A stretch of 64,000 bases of DNA from Brotaphodocola catenula (lineage in GTDB: Bacteria > Bacillota > Clostridia > Lachnospirales > Lachnospiraceae), in the NCBI GenBank assembly GCA_020686985.1, contig JAJEPU010000007.1, forward strand, positions 1 to 64,000, given 5' to 3'. This document shows, one piece after another, positions 43,579 to 52,499 of this stretch. The position numbers were made by a program, and so were the translations under genes. The notes below the pieces were generated by a model. That model saw nothing but the letters and a program-made list of their open reading frames with translations, was not told where the DNA came from and searched no databases. The stretch's first letter is position 1, and each line of letters starts with the position of its first letter.

Positions 43579-44946
43579 ATGAAGGTGCAGAAGAATAAAT
43601 CTGATCTGATCGAGGGAGGGATCGTCCAGTCGATGCTGGTGTTTGCGATCCCTCTTCTTATCGGAAATCTTTTTCAGCAGTTATATAACACGGCAGACTC
43701 TTATGTTGTGGGAAACTTTGTGGATACGAATGCGCTGGCTGCGGTCGGAGCATCTGCGTCCGTCATCAATATGTTGGTGGGATTTTTTATGGGACTTTCC
43801 GCCGGCGCTGGCGTTGTGATTTCGCAGTCATTCGGTGCAAAAAAGAAGGAGGAACTGAGTCAGGCGGTTCACAGTGCGCTCTGGTTGACCGGTGTGCTCA
43901 GTGTTCTTTTCACGGTTGTCGGAATTTCGGTGACAAGACCGCTTCTCAAGGCGATCGGAGTTCCGGAGGAGGTTCTTCCTCATTCAACGCTCTATCTGAC
44001 GATCTATTTTGCAGGAATCACATTTGCACTCTTCTATAATATGGGAGCTGGAATCTTGCGTGCAGTCGGCGATTCGAGAAATCCTCTTATTTACTTGGCT
44101 GTGGCAAGTATCACAAATATCATTCTTGATTTTGTTCTTGTCTGCGGGGCAAAACTTGGAGTTGCGGGAGTCGCTCTTGGTACTCTGATTGCTCAGGCGT
44201 TCAGTTCGTTTCTCGTCATGCGTCAGCTTGTGTGTGCAAAAGAAGATTATCGGGTGGAGTGGAGAAAGATCCGCTTTCACAAGGCTGTGGTAAAGCGAAT
44301 TGTCGAGATCGGTTTTCCGGCAGCTCTTCAGCAGAGTATCACGGCGTTTTCCAATGTCATTGTGCAGTCCTACATCAACAGTTTTGGAGCTGCGGCGATT
44401 GCGGGATATTCTACGACAATCCGAATCGATGGTTTCCTTCAGCTCGTGCTTCAGAGCTTCAATATGACAATCACGACGTTTGTGGGTCAGAATATCGGAG
44501 CGCGTCGGAGCGATCGAGTGAAGAAAGGCATTTTCTCAGCATGGCTGATGTGCTCGTCGGTGATTCTCGTCGGATGTTTCGTGATGAATTTAAAGGGTGA
44601 AGATCTTGTGCGCTTCTTTACAAGTGATGAAGCGGTTATTGCAAATGGTGGTGCGATGCTGCATCTCTTCTCCTATGCATACATTTCTCTGCCGGTTGTC
44701 CAGATTTTGAGTGGAGCGCTTCGCGGAGTTGGAAAGTCGAGCATTCCGATGTATTTCATGCTTGCAAGTTTTGTTGTGCTTCGTCAGATCTATCTGGCAA
44801 TTTCAGTTCCGAGAACTCACAATCTGATGGTTGTGATGGCAGGATGGCCGATCACCTGGGTGATCTGTGCGATCGGAATGGCGATTTATTTCTTTAAGGT
44901 AGACTGGTTAAAGAGTGCCGAGGAGAAACTCGCAAAGCAGATCTAA
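43579..44946 (+). CDS. MATE-family efflux transporter
   Basis: A 455-residue multidrug and toxin extrusion type pump with twelve predicted helices in two similar halves. The opening IPLLIGNLFQQLYNTADSYVVGNFV and the mid-protein block AALQQSITAFSNVIVQSYINSFG match each other, as expected for the internal repeat of NorM/DinF/MepA-like proteins. Export would be driven by Na+ or H+; the substrate is unknown. GGGAAGC lies 5 bases before the ATG. It ends in a strong terminator and its neighbours do not suggest a substrate. Confidence 0.92.
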   Translation: MKVQKNKSDLIEGGIVQSMLVFAIPLLIGNLFQQLYNTADSYVVGNFVDTNALAAVGASASVINMLVGFFMGLSAGAGVVISQSFGAKKKEELSQAVHSALWLTGVLSVLFTVVGISVTRPLLKAIGVPEEVLPHSTLYLTIYFAGITFALFYNMGAGILRAVGDSRNPLIYLAVASITNIILDFVLVCGAKLGVAGVALGTLIAQAFSSFLVMRQLVCAKEDYRVEWRKIRFHKAVVKRIVEIGFPAALQQSITAFSNVIVQSYINSFGAAAIAGYSTTIRIDGFLQLVLQSFNMTITTFVGQNIGARRSDRVKKGIFSAWLMCSSVILVGCFVMNLKGEDLVRFFTSDEAVIANGGAMLHLFSYAYISLPVVQILSGALRGVGKSSIPMYFMLASFVVLRQIYLAISVPRTHNLMVVMAGWPITWVICAIGMAIYFFKVDWLKSAEEKLAKQI

Positions 44947-45020
44947 AAAAACAATAGGAACGAAGAAAAACAATAAGAATCATAAAGAAAATGAGAAATA
45001 AGAAATAAAAAATAATATAA

Positions 45021-45092
45021 ATGTTCCGGCAGTTTTGGCGTATGAGTGGAAGTGAAATTTTGCACATATACTAGCTGTCGGAACATTTTTTA
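45021..45092 (+). terminator. Intrinsic terminator after the MATE gene
   Basis: A 12-bp stem ATGTTCCGGCAG/CTGTCGGAACAT (45021-45032/45075-45086) with an unusually long 42-base loop, then seven T's. Confidence 0.75.
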
Positions 45093-45136
45093 TGGCTGTA
45101 ATTTATTTTTACAGTTAGAATTTCTGTTTTTGATGC

Positions 45137-46207
45137 TTATTTTTTTGTTACAGCTGTTTTGGCAAATTCGGTTGTCACAAGGTCTTCGTAGGGAACGCGT
45201 GCTTTGAGTTCTCCGGCTTCCTCAAGGATGTTCTCAAGCAGTTCAAAGCTCTCTTTCTCAAAGATGGTGTCTGTTTTCCAGGTGTCCTGGTTTTTGTAGC
45301 GCTCGGTGATGCGTGTGAGATTCTCGAGAGGGGTCTCCTTGAACTGAGGCTGGATGACCTTTGCAATCTCTTCGGCGGAGTGGGTGTTTACATAGTCAAG
45401 TCCGCGCTGAATCGCGTTGGTGAAGCGCTGAATCAGTTCCGGATGATCGGCGAGGTAACTCTTCTTTGCACAGTAGGCGGTGTAGGGCACATATCCGGAA
45501 TCTGTGCCGAGAGAGGCAATCACAACGCCCTTCCCCTCAAGTTCGAGACTTGTGGCGAACGGCTCGAATTCGACCGTGTAGTCTGCCCCATTTCCATTTC
45601 CCGAGGAGAAGGCGGCTGCTGTGAGTCCGAAATTGATGCTCTGGTCAATCGTCAGGTCTGTCTTCGGGTCGATGCCATTTTTCTTTAAGATATATTCAAA
45701 TACCATCTCCGGCATGCCACCAGCGCGTCCGCCAAGGACTTTTGTGCCTTTGAGCTTTGCCCAGGTGAAGGAATTATCCGGTGTGTGTCCGACGAGAAAG
45801 TTGCCGGCACGCTGGGTCAGCTGAGCGAAGTTGACAGCATAGTCCTGTGCTCCCTGCGCGTAAGTGTAGATGCTTGCCTCAGATCCCATAAAGCCGATAT
45901 CGGCATCGCCGGAAATCAATGCGGTCATAACTTTGTCGGCACCGGCACCGTTTACAAGGGTCAGATCAATGCCTTCATCCTTGAAGTACCCAAGTTCGAT
46001 GGCGGCGTACTGAGGCGCGTAGAAGATTGAGTGAGCGACTTCATTTAAGGTGACGGGGACGAGAGTTCTCTCGGCTTCTGTTTTTTGGCATCCAGTCAGC
46101 GAGATTGCAGTGACTGTGGCAAACAACGCAGCAACCGGAAGCATGGAGAGTGAGAGAATGCCGGATAAGGCACGAAAACAAGCAGGATGTGAGTGACGAT
46201 GATACAT
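45137..46207 (-). CDS. NMT1/SsuA-type ABC substrate-binding lipoprotein
   Basis: A 356-residue lipoprotein. The signal peptide ends at the lipobox SLTGC, so Cys about 40 would be lipid-anchored. The mature protein has the two-lobed fold of NMT1/SsuA/ThiY binding proteins: VTLNEVAHSIFYAPQYAAIELGYFKDEGIDLTLV opens lobe one, GDADIGFMGSEAS binds the ligand, and KGTKVLGGRAGGMPEMVFEYILKKNGI starts lobe two. Ligands in the family include aliphatic sulfonates, nitrate and pyrimidine precursors. No permease or ATPase gene is adjacent, so it is an orphan binding protein here. AGGAGG precedes the start. Confidence 0.9.
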   Translation of the reverse strand: MYHRHSHPACFRALSGILSLSMLPVAALFATVTAISLTGCQKTEAERTLVPVTLNEVAHSIFYAPQYAAIELGYFKDEGIDLTLVNGAGADKVMTALISGDADIGFMGSEASIYTYAQGAQDYAVNFAQLTQRAGNFLVGHTPDNSFTWAKLKGTKVLGGRAGGMPEMVFEYILKKNGIDPKTDLTIDQSINFGLTAAAFSSGNGNGADYTVEFEPFATSLELEGKGVVIASLGTDSGYVPYTAYCAKKSYLADHPELIQRFTNAIQRGLDYVNTHSAEEIAKVIQPQFKETPLENLTRITERYKNQDTWKTDTIFEKESFELLENILEEAGELKARVPYEDLVTTEFAKTAVTKK

Positions 46208-46517
46208 AAAAGCCTCCTAATGAATAGATCAATGGATCGTGATAATTATGATAATATCACGATAAATGATGATGAAACATAATGGAAGATGAAAAAACGC
46301 TTGTAGTCTGGGGTGAGTCTGTAATGGCTACACATATTTGCTAGTATCATATTGAAAGAGACGAGGTGCGGTGAATAAAAATCAGAAAAATTTTTGTGAT
46401 TCAGAGTGAGGTTGTGGAGAGGTGCTTTGCGTATGTAAATGACAAAAAACAAAAATCATGGTACAATACAGGGTAGATATTTGTGAAAGAAAATGCTACA
46501 GCTAGGGGAAGAATTTT
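46208..46517. promoter_or_regulatory. Divergent region with HAD gene promoter
   Basis: ATGACA (46439-46444) and TACAAT (46462-46467), 17 bases apart, form a plausible promoter for the HAD gene at 46518. The rest is AT-rich with no further signal I can support. Confidence 0.55.
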
Positions 46518-47327
46518 ATGAACAACTACAAGATGATCGTATTGGATCTGGATGGAACACTGACAAACCGGGACAAGGTAATTACGCCGAGGACGCTGCG
46601 TGCGCTGATGGAGGCGCAGAAGCGGGGCAAGAAGGTTGTGCTTGCCTCCGGACGTCCGACTTACGGAGTGATGCCGCTTGCAGAACAGCTTGAACTTGAA
46701 AAATATGGCGGATTTATCCTTTCTTTCAACGGCGGAATCATCATGGACTGCAGCACGAGGGAGATTGTTTTCCAGAAGAAGCTTCCGGTAGAATCCAATC
46801 AGCGGATTGTCAATCTGGCGCAGGAGGAGGGTGTGGACATTCTGACCTATCAGGATGCGTGGATCATCACGAATAATCCGGCGAACCAGTATGCGAAGAT
46901 TGAGTCAGCCATCAATCATTTGAAACTGAAAAAAATTGAAAATCTCGGGGAATATATGAATTTTGCTGTCCCGAAGTTCATCATGCTCGATGACGGGGAT
47001 TATCTTGCAACCGTTGAGGGAAAGGTGAAAGCGGCGCTTGGAAAGAATTTCAGCGTTTATCGTTCAGAACCGTTCTTCCTTGAGATTCTGCCGAAGGGAA
47101 TTGACAAGGCACAGTCTCTTGACCAGCTGCTTCATGCGCTCGGAATGGACCGGGAAGAGATGATTGCCTGCGGAGATGGCTACAATGATCTGTCGATGAT
47201 TCAGTTCGCAGGGCTCGGTGTGGCGATGGCAAATGCCGTGCTTCCGGTGCGCAATGCCGCAGACTACGTGACGCTCTCCAATAACGACGACGGTGTGGCA
47301 CAGGTGGTGGAGAAGTTCTTACTTTAG
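46518..47327 (+). CDS. Cof-type HAD sugar phosphatase
   Basis: A 269-residue HAD-superfamily phosphohydrolase of the Cof/IIB group. Motif I VLDLDGTLTN holds the nucleophile Asp (about residue 9), motif II is VLASGRP, the cap domain spans about 85-190, and motifs III/IV are PKGIDKAQSL and IACGDGYNDLSM. Family members act on sugar phosphates, pyridoxal phosphate or FMN precursors; specificity cannot be read from sequence. GGGGAAG lies 8 bases before the ATG. A promoter is seen at 46439-46467. Confidence 0.93.
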   Translation: MNNYKMIVLDLDGTLTNRDKVITPRTLRALMEAQKRGKKVVLASGRPTYGVMPLAEQLELEKYGGFILSFNGGIIMDCSTREIVFQKKLPVESNQRIVNLAQEEGVDILTYQDAWIITNNPANQYAKIESAINHLKLKKIENLGEYMNFAVPKFIMLDDGDYLATVEGKVKAALGKNFSVYRSEPFFLEILPKGIDKAQSLDQLLHALGMDREEMIACGDGYNDLSMIQFAGLGVAMANAVLPVRNAADYVTLSNNDDGVAQVVEKFLL

Positions 47328-47589
47328 AAAGTTTTTCGCTTGTTTTTGCAGGTGTGGAAAAAATGAGTCAGCCAAAGCAGCAAAAAAAGTTTGATTTGTA
47401 ATTTTTTCATAGAGGTATAGACTTTATAAATTTACTGTGATAAACTGATAAAAGCAGCGAAAACCGCTTGAGTGGTATTCTTTTACAGGCTCAGAGGAAG
47501 AAGAAAGATGAATGAGAAGTCATGAGAAGATGGGCAGATGAAAGTTTTGATACAGACTCAGGCGAGATGGATAAAGAAGGGAAATTTTC

Positions 47590-47901
47590 ATGAATAAGAA
47601 GATCAGAAATGAAGAAGTGGATGATCTGTTCCGGGCGATTCTGACACTTAAGACACCGGAAGAGTGTTATCGCTTTTTTGAGGATGTTTGCACGGTAAAT
47701 GAGCTCTTGTCTCTGTCACAGCGCTATGAGGTGGCAAAGATGCTCAGAGAGAAGAAAACGTATTTAGAGATTGCGGAGAAGACCGGAGCGTCGACTGCGA
47801 CAATCAGCCGGGTAAACCGCTCCCTCAATTACGGAAGCGACGGCTATGACATGGTATTTTCAAGAATGGCAGAGCAGAAAGAAAAGGAGAATGAGGAGTA
47901 G
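47590..47901 (+). CDS. YerC/YecD-family TrpR-like regulator
   Basis: A 103-residue protein of the YerC/YecD family, related to the Trp repressor fold. It is entirely helical, and the helix-turn-helix is TYLEIAEKTGASTATISRVNRSLNYG (about residues 57-82). The opening FRAILTLKTPEECYRFFEDVCTVNELLSLSQRYEVAKML is characteristic. The ligand is unknown. AAGGG lies 9-10 bases before the ATG. Bases 47328-47589 before it hold no gene; a terminator follows. Confidence 0.92.
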   Translation: MNKKIRNEEVDDLFRAILTLKTPEECYRFFEDVCTVNELLSLSQRYEVAKMLREKKTYLEIAEKTGASTATISRVNRSLNYGSDGYDMVFSRMAEQKEKENEE

Positions 47902-47980
47902 CCTCATTCCCTGTAAATGGAGAGCTTAAAACGCTTTTTAAAAGATTGTTGGAAAAACAAGAAAAAATGATAAAAAGATG

Positions 47981-48034
47981 AAAGTCCCATATTCACACGA
48001 CGGCAGTGGTCAGTGGTGGATATGGGACTTTTCG
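47981..48034 (+). terminator. Intrinsic terminator after yerC-like gene
   Basis: AAAGTCCCATAT (47981-47992) pairs with ATATGGGACTTT (48020-48031), with T's after it. The 27-base loop contains CAGTGGTCAGTGGTGG. Confidence 0.85.
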
Positions 48035-48116
48035 TTTGTTTTAATTACAATGATTACAAGCTAAGCGTGAAATTTGCACTTCTTTAGACGTGGAAAGAAT
48101 CGCGCAAATTCGTGCG

Positions 48117-48734
48117 TCATCGTTTTCTGCGGTCGCCTGGTTTTGAGGCATCTTCTGCGCGAAGCTGGTCGATGATTGTCTCAATCATCTGCTTCTTCAG
48201 ATAGACATCAAAAGAAAGTTCACTGATAAAGGCAAAAAGTCTCAAGTAATCCTGATCTTCCCCTGCATCCGGGAAGGTTTCACAGGCTGCCTCAAACTTG
48301 GCAGTGACGTCCTCTTTTAGGCGTTCCATCTGTTCGTCCTCAAGGGAGAATACTTCCTCATAGATCTGGCTCAGAAGCGGAGACTCCTTTTCCTTAAAGT
48401 GCTTTTGCGTGATGGGGGCAAAGAGCTGTTCAATATCACTGATGGACAGCAGATTTTTATAATAATAGATGAAGAGCAGCATAATCATGTGCTCTTTTGT
48501 GTATTTCTTTTTGACAGGAGGAGGAAGCAAATTATTTTTTGCATAATTGTTGATCATCGTCTTGGTCAGCGCTTTATCCTCCGGATTTCTCTTAGCTTTC
48601 TTCAAATGCTCTTCCATAAAACTGGTGACCTGATCCATGTACAGGTCAATTTCCGGGATGCGATCCAGTTTGATATAAGAGATGGAATCCAGGCGATTTA
48701 AAATGTCTGTTAAGCGTTCTTCGTTCGTTTTCAT
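48117..48734 (-). CDS. DUF1836-family protein
   Basis: A 205-residue protein of the DUF1836 family, found in many Firmicutes and of unknown function. The N-terminal part resembles a MerR-like winged helix: LTKTMINNYAKNNLLPPPVKKKYTKEHMIMLLFIYYYKNLLSISDIEQLF, with a pattern of helix, wing and dimer helix. The rest is helical. It may be a DNA-binding regulator without the usual effector domain. AGAGGTG lies 7 bases before the ATG. It is a single-gene unit in the minus direction. Confidence 0.88.
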   Translation of the reverse strand: MKTNEERLTDILNRLDSISYIKLDRIPEIDLYMDQVTSFMEEHLKKAKRNPEDKALTKTMINNYAKNNLLPPPVKKKYTKEHMIMLLFIYYYKNLLSISDIEQLFAPITQKHFKEKESPLLSQIYEEVFSLEDEQMERLKEDVTAKFEAACETFPDAGEDQDYLRLFAFISELSFDVYLKKQMIETIIDQLRAEDASKPGDRRKR

Positions 48735-49068
48735 ATTTTCACCTCTTGCTCTATTATATAGTATCGAAAACCAGATGACAAGTAGAAAAGGCTCAACTAC
48801 GGGAAAAACTCCATATAGTTAAGCCTTTTTGATACTAAAATGATACTAAAAATTTAATTTTGAAGATGAAATCTTTGTGCCATCGCCTTTTTATGTGCAT
48901 AAATTTTACAATGATTCCATATATTTATAATAAAAGATAGCACTACCGGAAGTTCAGGGAAAATGAGAGCGAAGAGCGGAACCAGGCGAGAAAAATGGTT
49001 TTGCGGCTCAAAGGGCGGACATGCCGGGAAAAGCAGAAAAGAATAAACATTCCAAGGAGGGAACAGAT
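48735..49068. other. Intergenic region with hairpin and promoter
   Basis: A stem AAGGCTCAACTA/TAGTTAAGCCTT (about 48789-48829) is followed by T's on the plus strand and TTTTC on the minus strand. TTTACA (48904-48909) and TATAAT (48925-48930), 15 bases apart, may be the promoter of the 49069 gene. TGATACTAAAA occurs twice near 48829-48850. I see no gene. Confidence 0.45.
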
Positions 49069-49383
49069 ATGGCAAGACGGGCGCGCAGGACCCCGCTGGA
49101 AAGATATGAGGATGAACTTGCCCAGACATATGCATCGATTGAACAGTATGAGAGTTGTCTGGAAACCATGAAAGAGAGGGCATCAAAGATTCAGGATCAG
49201 ATTTTGATGGAAAAATTCCGTCAGGTAAATGAACTTTTGGAGAATCAGAATCTTTCCCTCGATGATTTGAGAGAGATGCTCTGTCGGGGATCCGGAGAAC
49301 AGCAGAAATGTCCGGGAGAAGTGGATGAGCCGGAAAATGAGGAAAATTCTGAAAACTCGGGCATCCCACAGATTGCATCATAA
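49069..49383 (+). CDS. Small coiled-coil protein, unrecognised
   Basis: A 104-residue protein. The N-terminus is basic (ARRARRTPLERYEDEL); residues 10-75 form a helical, coiled-coil-prone segment (YASIEQYESCLETMKERASKIQDQILMEKFRQVNELLENQNLSLDDLREML); the tail is acidic and low-complexity (ENEENSEN). ATG 49069 is 6 bases after GGAGGG. It precedes pcrA in the same direction but pcrA has its own promoter. No family is recognised. Confidence 0.6.
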   Translation: MARRARRTPLERYEDELAQTYASIEQYESCLETMKERASKIQDQILMEKFRQVNELLENQNLSLDDLREMLCRGSGEQQKCPGEVDEPENEENSENSGIPQIAS

Positions 49384-49395
49384 GTTCAAGCGGAT

Positions 49396-49432
49396 GTCTG
49401 CACAGACGTTTGCAGTGTCGTTTGTGCAGACA
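49396..49432. other. Perfect stem-loop upstream of pcrA
   Basis: GTCTGCACA and TGTGCAGAC pair perfectly (9 bp), with an inner GAC/GTC. No T-run follows. It may stabilise the 3' end of the small-protein transcript. Confidence 0.45.
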
Positions 49433-49498
49433 GATCTGGCGCACGATTCTGCTCAGCTTTTGTGCCGGCCAGCCAGATCAACCGATCGATCATAAGAA

Positions 49499-49527
49499 TT
49501 GCACCTGCCTTAAGTTTATGCTATAAT
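49499..49527 (+). promoter_or_regulatory. Promoter of pcrA
   Basis: TTGCAC (49499-49504) and TATAAT (49522-49527), 17 bases apart. The -10 box contains an ATG at 49526 in frame with pcrA, which therefore cannot be the start. Confidence 0.8.
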
Positions 49528-49564
49528 GAGCGGTAACAAATGGGAAGGACAGGACAAAAATACA

Positions 49565-51802
49565 ATGGCAATTTATGATACCTTAAATTCTATGCAGAAA
49601 GAAGCGGTCTTTTGTACAGAAGGACCGCTTCTTGTGTTGGCAGGCGCTGGATCAGGAAAAACCAGAGTGCTGACACACCGTATTGCATATTTGATAGAAG
49701 AAAAAGAAGTAAATCCGTGGAATATTCTGGCAATCACGTTTACGAATAAGGCTGCCGGTGAGATGCGTGAGCGTGTTGATAAACTGGTGGAGTTCTGCCC
49801 GGAGAGTGTCTGGGTCAGCACGTTCCACTCTTCCTGCGTGCGGATTTTGCGCCGTTTTATCGATCGCATCGGCTATGAGAGCAATTTTAGCATCTATGAT
49901 ACCGATGATCAGAAGACGGTAATGAAGCGGATCTTGAAACGTATGGAGCTCGATCCGAAACAGTTTCGGGAGAGAGCAGTGATGTCGGCAATTTCCTCGG
50001 CGAAGAATGAGCTTATCGATCCGAAGCAGTTTCTTGAGAATGCTGGCGGAGACTGGAGAGAGAAGAAGATTGCGGAAGTCTATCAGCTCTATCAGGAGGA
50101 GCTCAAGAAAAACAATGCGCTCGACTTCGATGATCTGATCTTTAAGACGGTTGATTTGTTCCGGACAGATGCCGAGGTTCTCGATTATTATCAGGAGCGT
50201 TTCCGCTATATCATGGTAGATGAGTACCAGGACACGAACACCGCACAGTTTGTCTTGATTCATCTGCTTGCGAATAAGTATAAGAATCTCTGCGTGGTGG
50301 GTGATGACGATCAGTCGATCTATCGCTTCCGCGGGGCAAACATCCAGAACATTCTCGGTTTTGAGGAGGCATTTCCGGACGCAAGAGTCATTAAACTTGA
50401 GCAGAATTACCGCTCCACGATGCACATCCTCGATGCAGCAAATGCAGTGATCCGAAACAACAAGGGACGAAAAGATAAGACGCTTTGGACGGCAAACGGC
50501 GATGGTGTCCCGGTTGTGTTCTGCCATTACGATCAGGCGTATGAGGAGGCAGAGGGAATCGTCAATGATATCCTCAAGGACGGCAGACCGTTTCAGGATT
50601 ATGCCGTGCTCTACCGCACGAATGCACAGTCCCGTCTGATCGAGGAAAAATGCATTTCTCACAATGTGCCTTACCGTCTGGTGGGTGGAATCAACTTCTA
50701 TCAGAGAAAAGAGATCAAGGACATTCTTTCTTATTTAAAGACGATTGCGAACGGCAGAGATGATCTTGCGGTGCAGAGAATCATCAATGTGCCGAAACGT
50801 GGAATCGGAGCGGCATCGATTGCGAAGGTGACGGCATGGGCATCCGAGCAGGGATTGGGATTCTATGAGGCGTGCGTGCGCGCTCTGGCAGTTCCGGGAC
50901 TTGCAAAATCAGCGGGAAAGTTTCAGGCATTTGTATCACAGATTGAGGAGTTTCGCCAGATGCTTCAGGGGGGATCGGATCTCAAAGAGCTGATTGAGGC
51001 GATTCTGGAAAAGACGGGATATCGGGAGGAACTCAAGGCGGAGGGCGAGATTGAAGCTCAGACTCGTTTAGAAAACATCGATGAACTTGTCAGCAAAGCG
51101 GTAGATTACTGGGATAATCAGGAACATCCGACGCTCGATGAATTTTTGGAGCAGGTGGCACTTGTCGCAGACATTGACCAGATGGATGATTCGGAGAACC
51201 GTGTGACGCTGATGACGCTTCACAGCGCAAAGGGACTCGAGTTCCCGGTTGTCTACTTGAGTGGAATGGAAGATGGACTTTTCCCGAGTTCGATGGCAAT
51301 CTTCTCGGATGATCGGGCAGATCTCGAGGAAGAGAGACGACTTGCTTATGTGGGAATCACCCGTGCAAAAGAGCGTCTCGTGCTGACAGGGGCACGTCGC
51401 CGTATGGTGAATGGAGAGACTCGTTTTGCAAAAGTCAGCCGTTTCGTGGATGAGATTCCGCCGGAGCTGATCGAGAAAGAGCAGAAGAACACTTATGAAC
51501 GCAGGAATGAGCAGGCAAAGCCGACGGAGCCGTCATGGAAACAGCGTCAGGGACAGCTCGGTGTCAGCAAGTTCGGCATGAAATCCACACCGGCAGTTCC
51601 GGCATTTGGAAAGGCATTTACCGTGGAGAAGGTAGGTTCTCTGGATTACGGTCCGGGAGACCGGGTGCGCCATATCAAATTTGGTGAGGGAACCGTTATG
51701 AGTGTTCAGGACGGTGGAAGAGACTTTGAGGTCAGGGTAAACTTTGACAAAGTCGGGGAGAAAAAGATGTTTGCCTCCTTTGCAAAACTTCAGAAAGTTT
51801 AG
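49565..51802 (+). CDS. pcrA: ATP-dependent DNA helicase PcrA/UvrD
   Basis: A 745-residue superfamily 1A helicase for repair and replication-conflict removal. Motifs in order: Q motif LNSMQKEAV, I AGAGSGKT, Ia ITFTNKAAGEM, II DEYQDTN, III GDDDQSIYRFRGA, IV VIKLEQNYRS, V TLMTLHSAKGLEFPVV, VI EERRLAYVGITRAKE. The C-terminal 130 residues include a linker and a small Tudor-like beta domain (YGPGDRVRHIKFGEGTVMSV) that in PcrA contacts RNA polymerase. Start 49565 is used because 49526 lies in the -10 box; AGGACAGGAC precedes it. Length fits the family. Confidence 0.96.
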   Translation: MAIYDTLNSMQKEAVFCTEGPLLVLAGAGSGKTRVLTHRIAYLIEEKEVNPWNILAITFTNKAAGEMRERVDKLVEFCPESVWVSTFHSSCVRILRRFIDRIGYESNFSIYDTDDQKTVMKRILKRMELDPKQFRERAVMSAISSAKNELIDPKQFLENAGGDWREKKIAEVYQLYQEELKKNNALDFDDLIFKTVDLFRTDAEVLDYYQERFRYIMVDEYQDTNTAQFVLIHLLANKYKNLCVVGDDDQSIYRFRGANIQNILGFEEAFPDARVIKLEQNYRSTMHILDAANAVIRNNKGRKDKTLWTANGDGVPVVFCHYDQAYEEAEGIVNDILKDGRPFQDYAVLYRTNAQSRLIEEKCISHNVPYRLVGGINFYQRKEIKDILSYLKTIANGRDDLAVQRIINVPKRGIGAASIAKVTAWASEQGLGFYEACVRALAVPGLAKSAGKFQAFVSQIEEFRQMLQGGSDLKELIEAILEKTGYREELKAEGEIEAQTRLENIDELVSKAVDYWDNQEHPTLDEFLEQVALVADIDQMDDSENRVTLMTLHSAKGLEFPVVYLSGMEDGLFPSSMAIFSDDRADLEEERRLAYVGITRAKERLVLTGARRRMVNGETRFAKVSRFVDEIPPELIEKEQKNTYERRNEQAKPTEPSWKQRQGQLGVSKFGMKSTPAVPAFGKAFTVEKVGSLDYGPGDRVRHIKFGEGTVMSVQDGGRDFEVRVNFDKVGEKKMFASFAKLQKV

Positions 51803-51927
51803 GCACGAAAAAAAGTATCAGGAAAATCTTTTGAATGGGATAGTAAAAACACGCAAAAGATGATATACTTATTATCAATGGGTCAGACATCTATGTCTCA
51901 CCACAATGACAGAAAGGACGTGAACCT

Positions 51928-52209
51928 ATGAACAGATTCGATACCATGAGCAAAGATGCCATGAGCCGCGTAGAGGAGATCATGAATTCTACAAAGCTGA
52001 ACGAGTTCCTGCATAGAAAGGAAGAAGAGGAGAAGAAGAAAACTTTTATTCTCTGGGCATTGGCAATTATCGGAGCAGTAGCGGCAGTAGCAGCGATTGC
52101 GTATGGAGTTTACCGTTTCTTTACTCCGGATTATCTGGAAGACTTCGATGATGACTTTGACGATGATTTCTTCGAGGATGAGGATGAGAAGGACGAGAAG
52201 ACGAAATAG
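51928..52209 (+). CDS. Small single-pass membrane protein with acidic tail
   Basis: A 93-residue protein. Residues 1-40 are charged and helical (ending HRKEEEEKKKT), a membrane helix follows (about 41-64, FILWALAIIGAVAAVAAIAYGVY), and the tail is almost entirely acidic (DYLEDFDDDFDDDFFEDEDEKDEK). The positive-inside rule suggests the basic N-terminus is cytosolic and the acidic tail outside. AGAAAGGAC lies 9 bases before the ATG. It stands alone with its own terminator. No family name is certain. Confidence 0.7.
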   Translation: MNRFDTMSKDAMSRVEEIMNSTKLNEFLHRKEEEEKKKTFILWALAIIGAVAAVAAIAYGVYRFFTPDYLEDFDDDFDDDFFEDEDEKDEKTK

Positions 52210-52265
52210 TCGATGATCGATAGGAACTCCATCGAGAAGGAATCGAGAATCCGTCAGCGTATAGG

Positions 52266-52312
52266 AAAATGCCGGGCGTGCCTTGCTGGTTTGAGGCACG
52301 CTCATTTTGTTG
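52266..52312 (+). terminator. Intrinsic terminator after the acidic-tail protein
   Basis: GCGTGCCT (52276-52283) pairs with AGGCACGC (52294-52301), with an outer AAAATG/CATTTT pairing. Confidence 0.8.
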
Positions 52313-52429
52313 TATACACGGAAACTGAGTCGGTGATGTGTGTGCAGAGGTTATATTTTTGCTTCTACAAAAATGAGAAAGACGCATCAAGATCGACGAC
52401 CAGATGACTAAGAAGATAAAACTGAGCTG

Positions 52430-52496
52430 AGATAGATAAAACGAGATAAGATAAAATGAAATAAGATAAGATGAGATGAAATAAGATAAGGAGAGC
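52430..52496 (+). repeat. A/G-rich simple-sequence tract before rlmD
   Basis: Degenerate repeats of GATAAGATAAAATGAAATAA end in the ribosome site AAGGAG of rlmD. The tract forms the immediate leader, so its length could vary by slippage. Confidence 0.7.
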
Positions 52497-52499
52497 AGA

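Noticed and set aside
49526..49564. Upstream start of PcrA at the ATG inside TATAAT
   Set aside because: That ATG overlaps the -10 box of a good promoter, so it would not be in the transcript.
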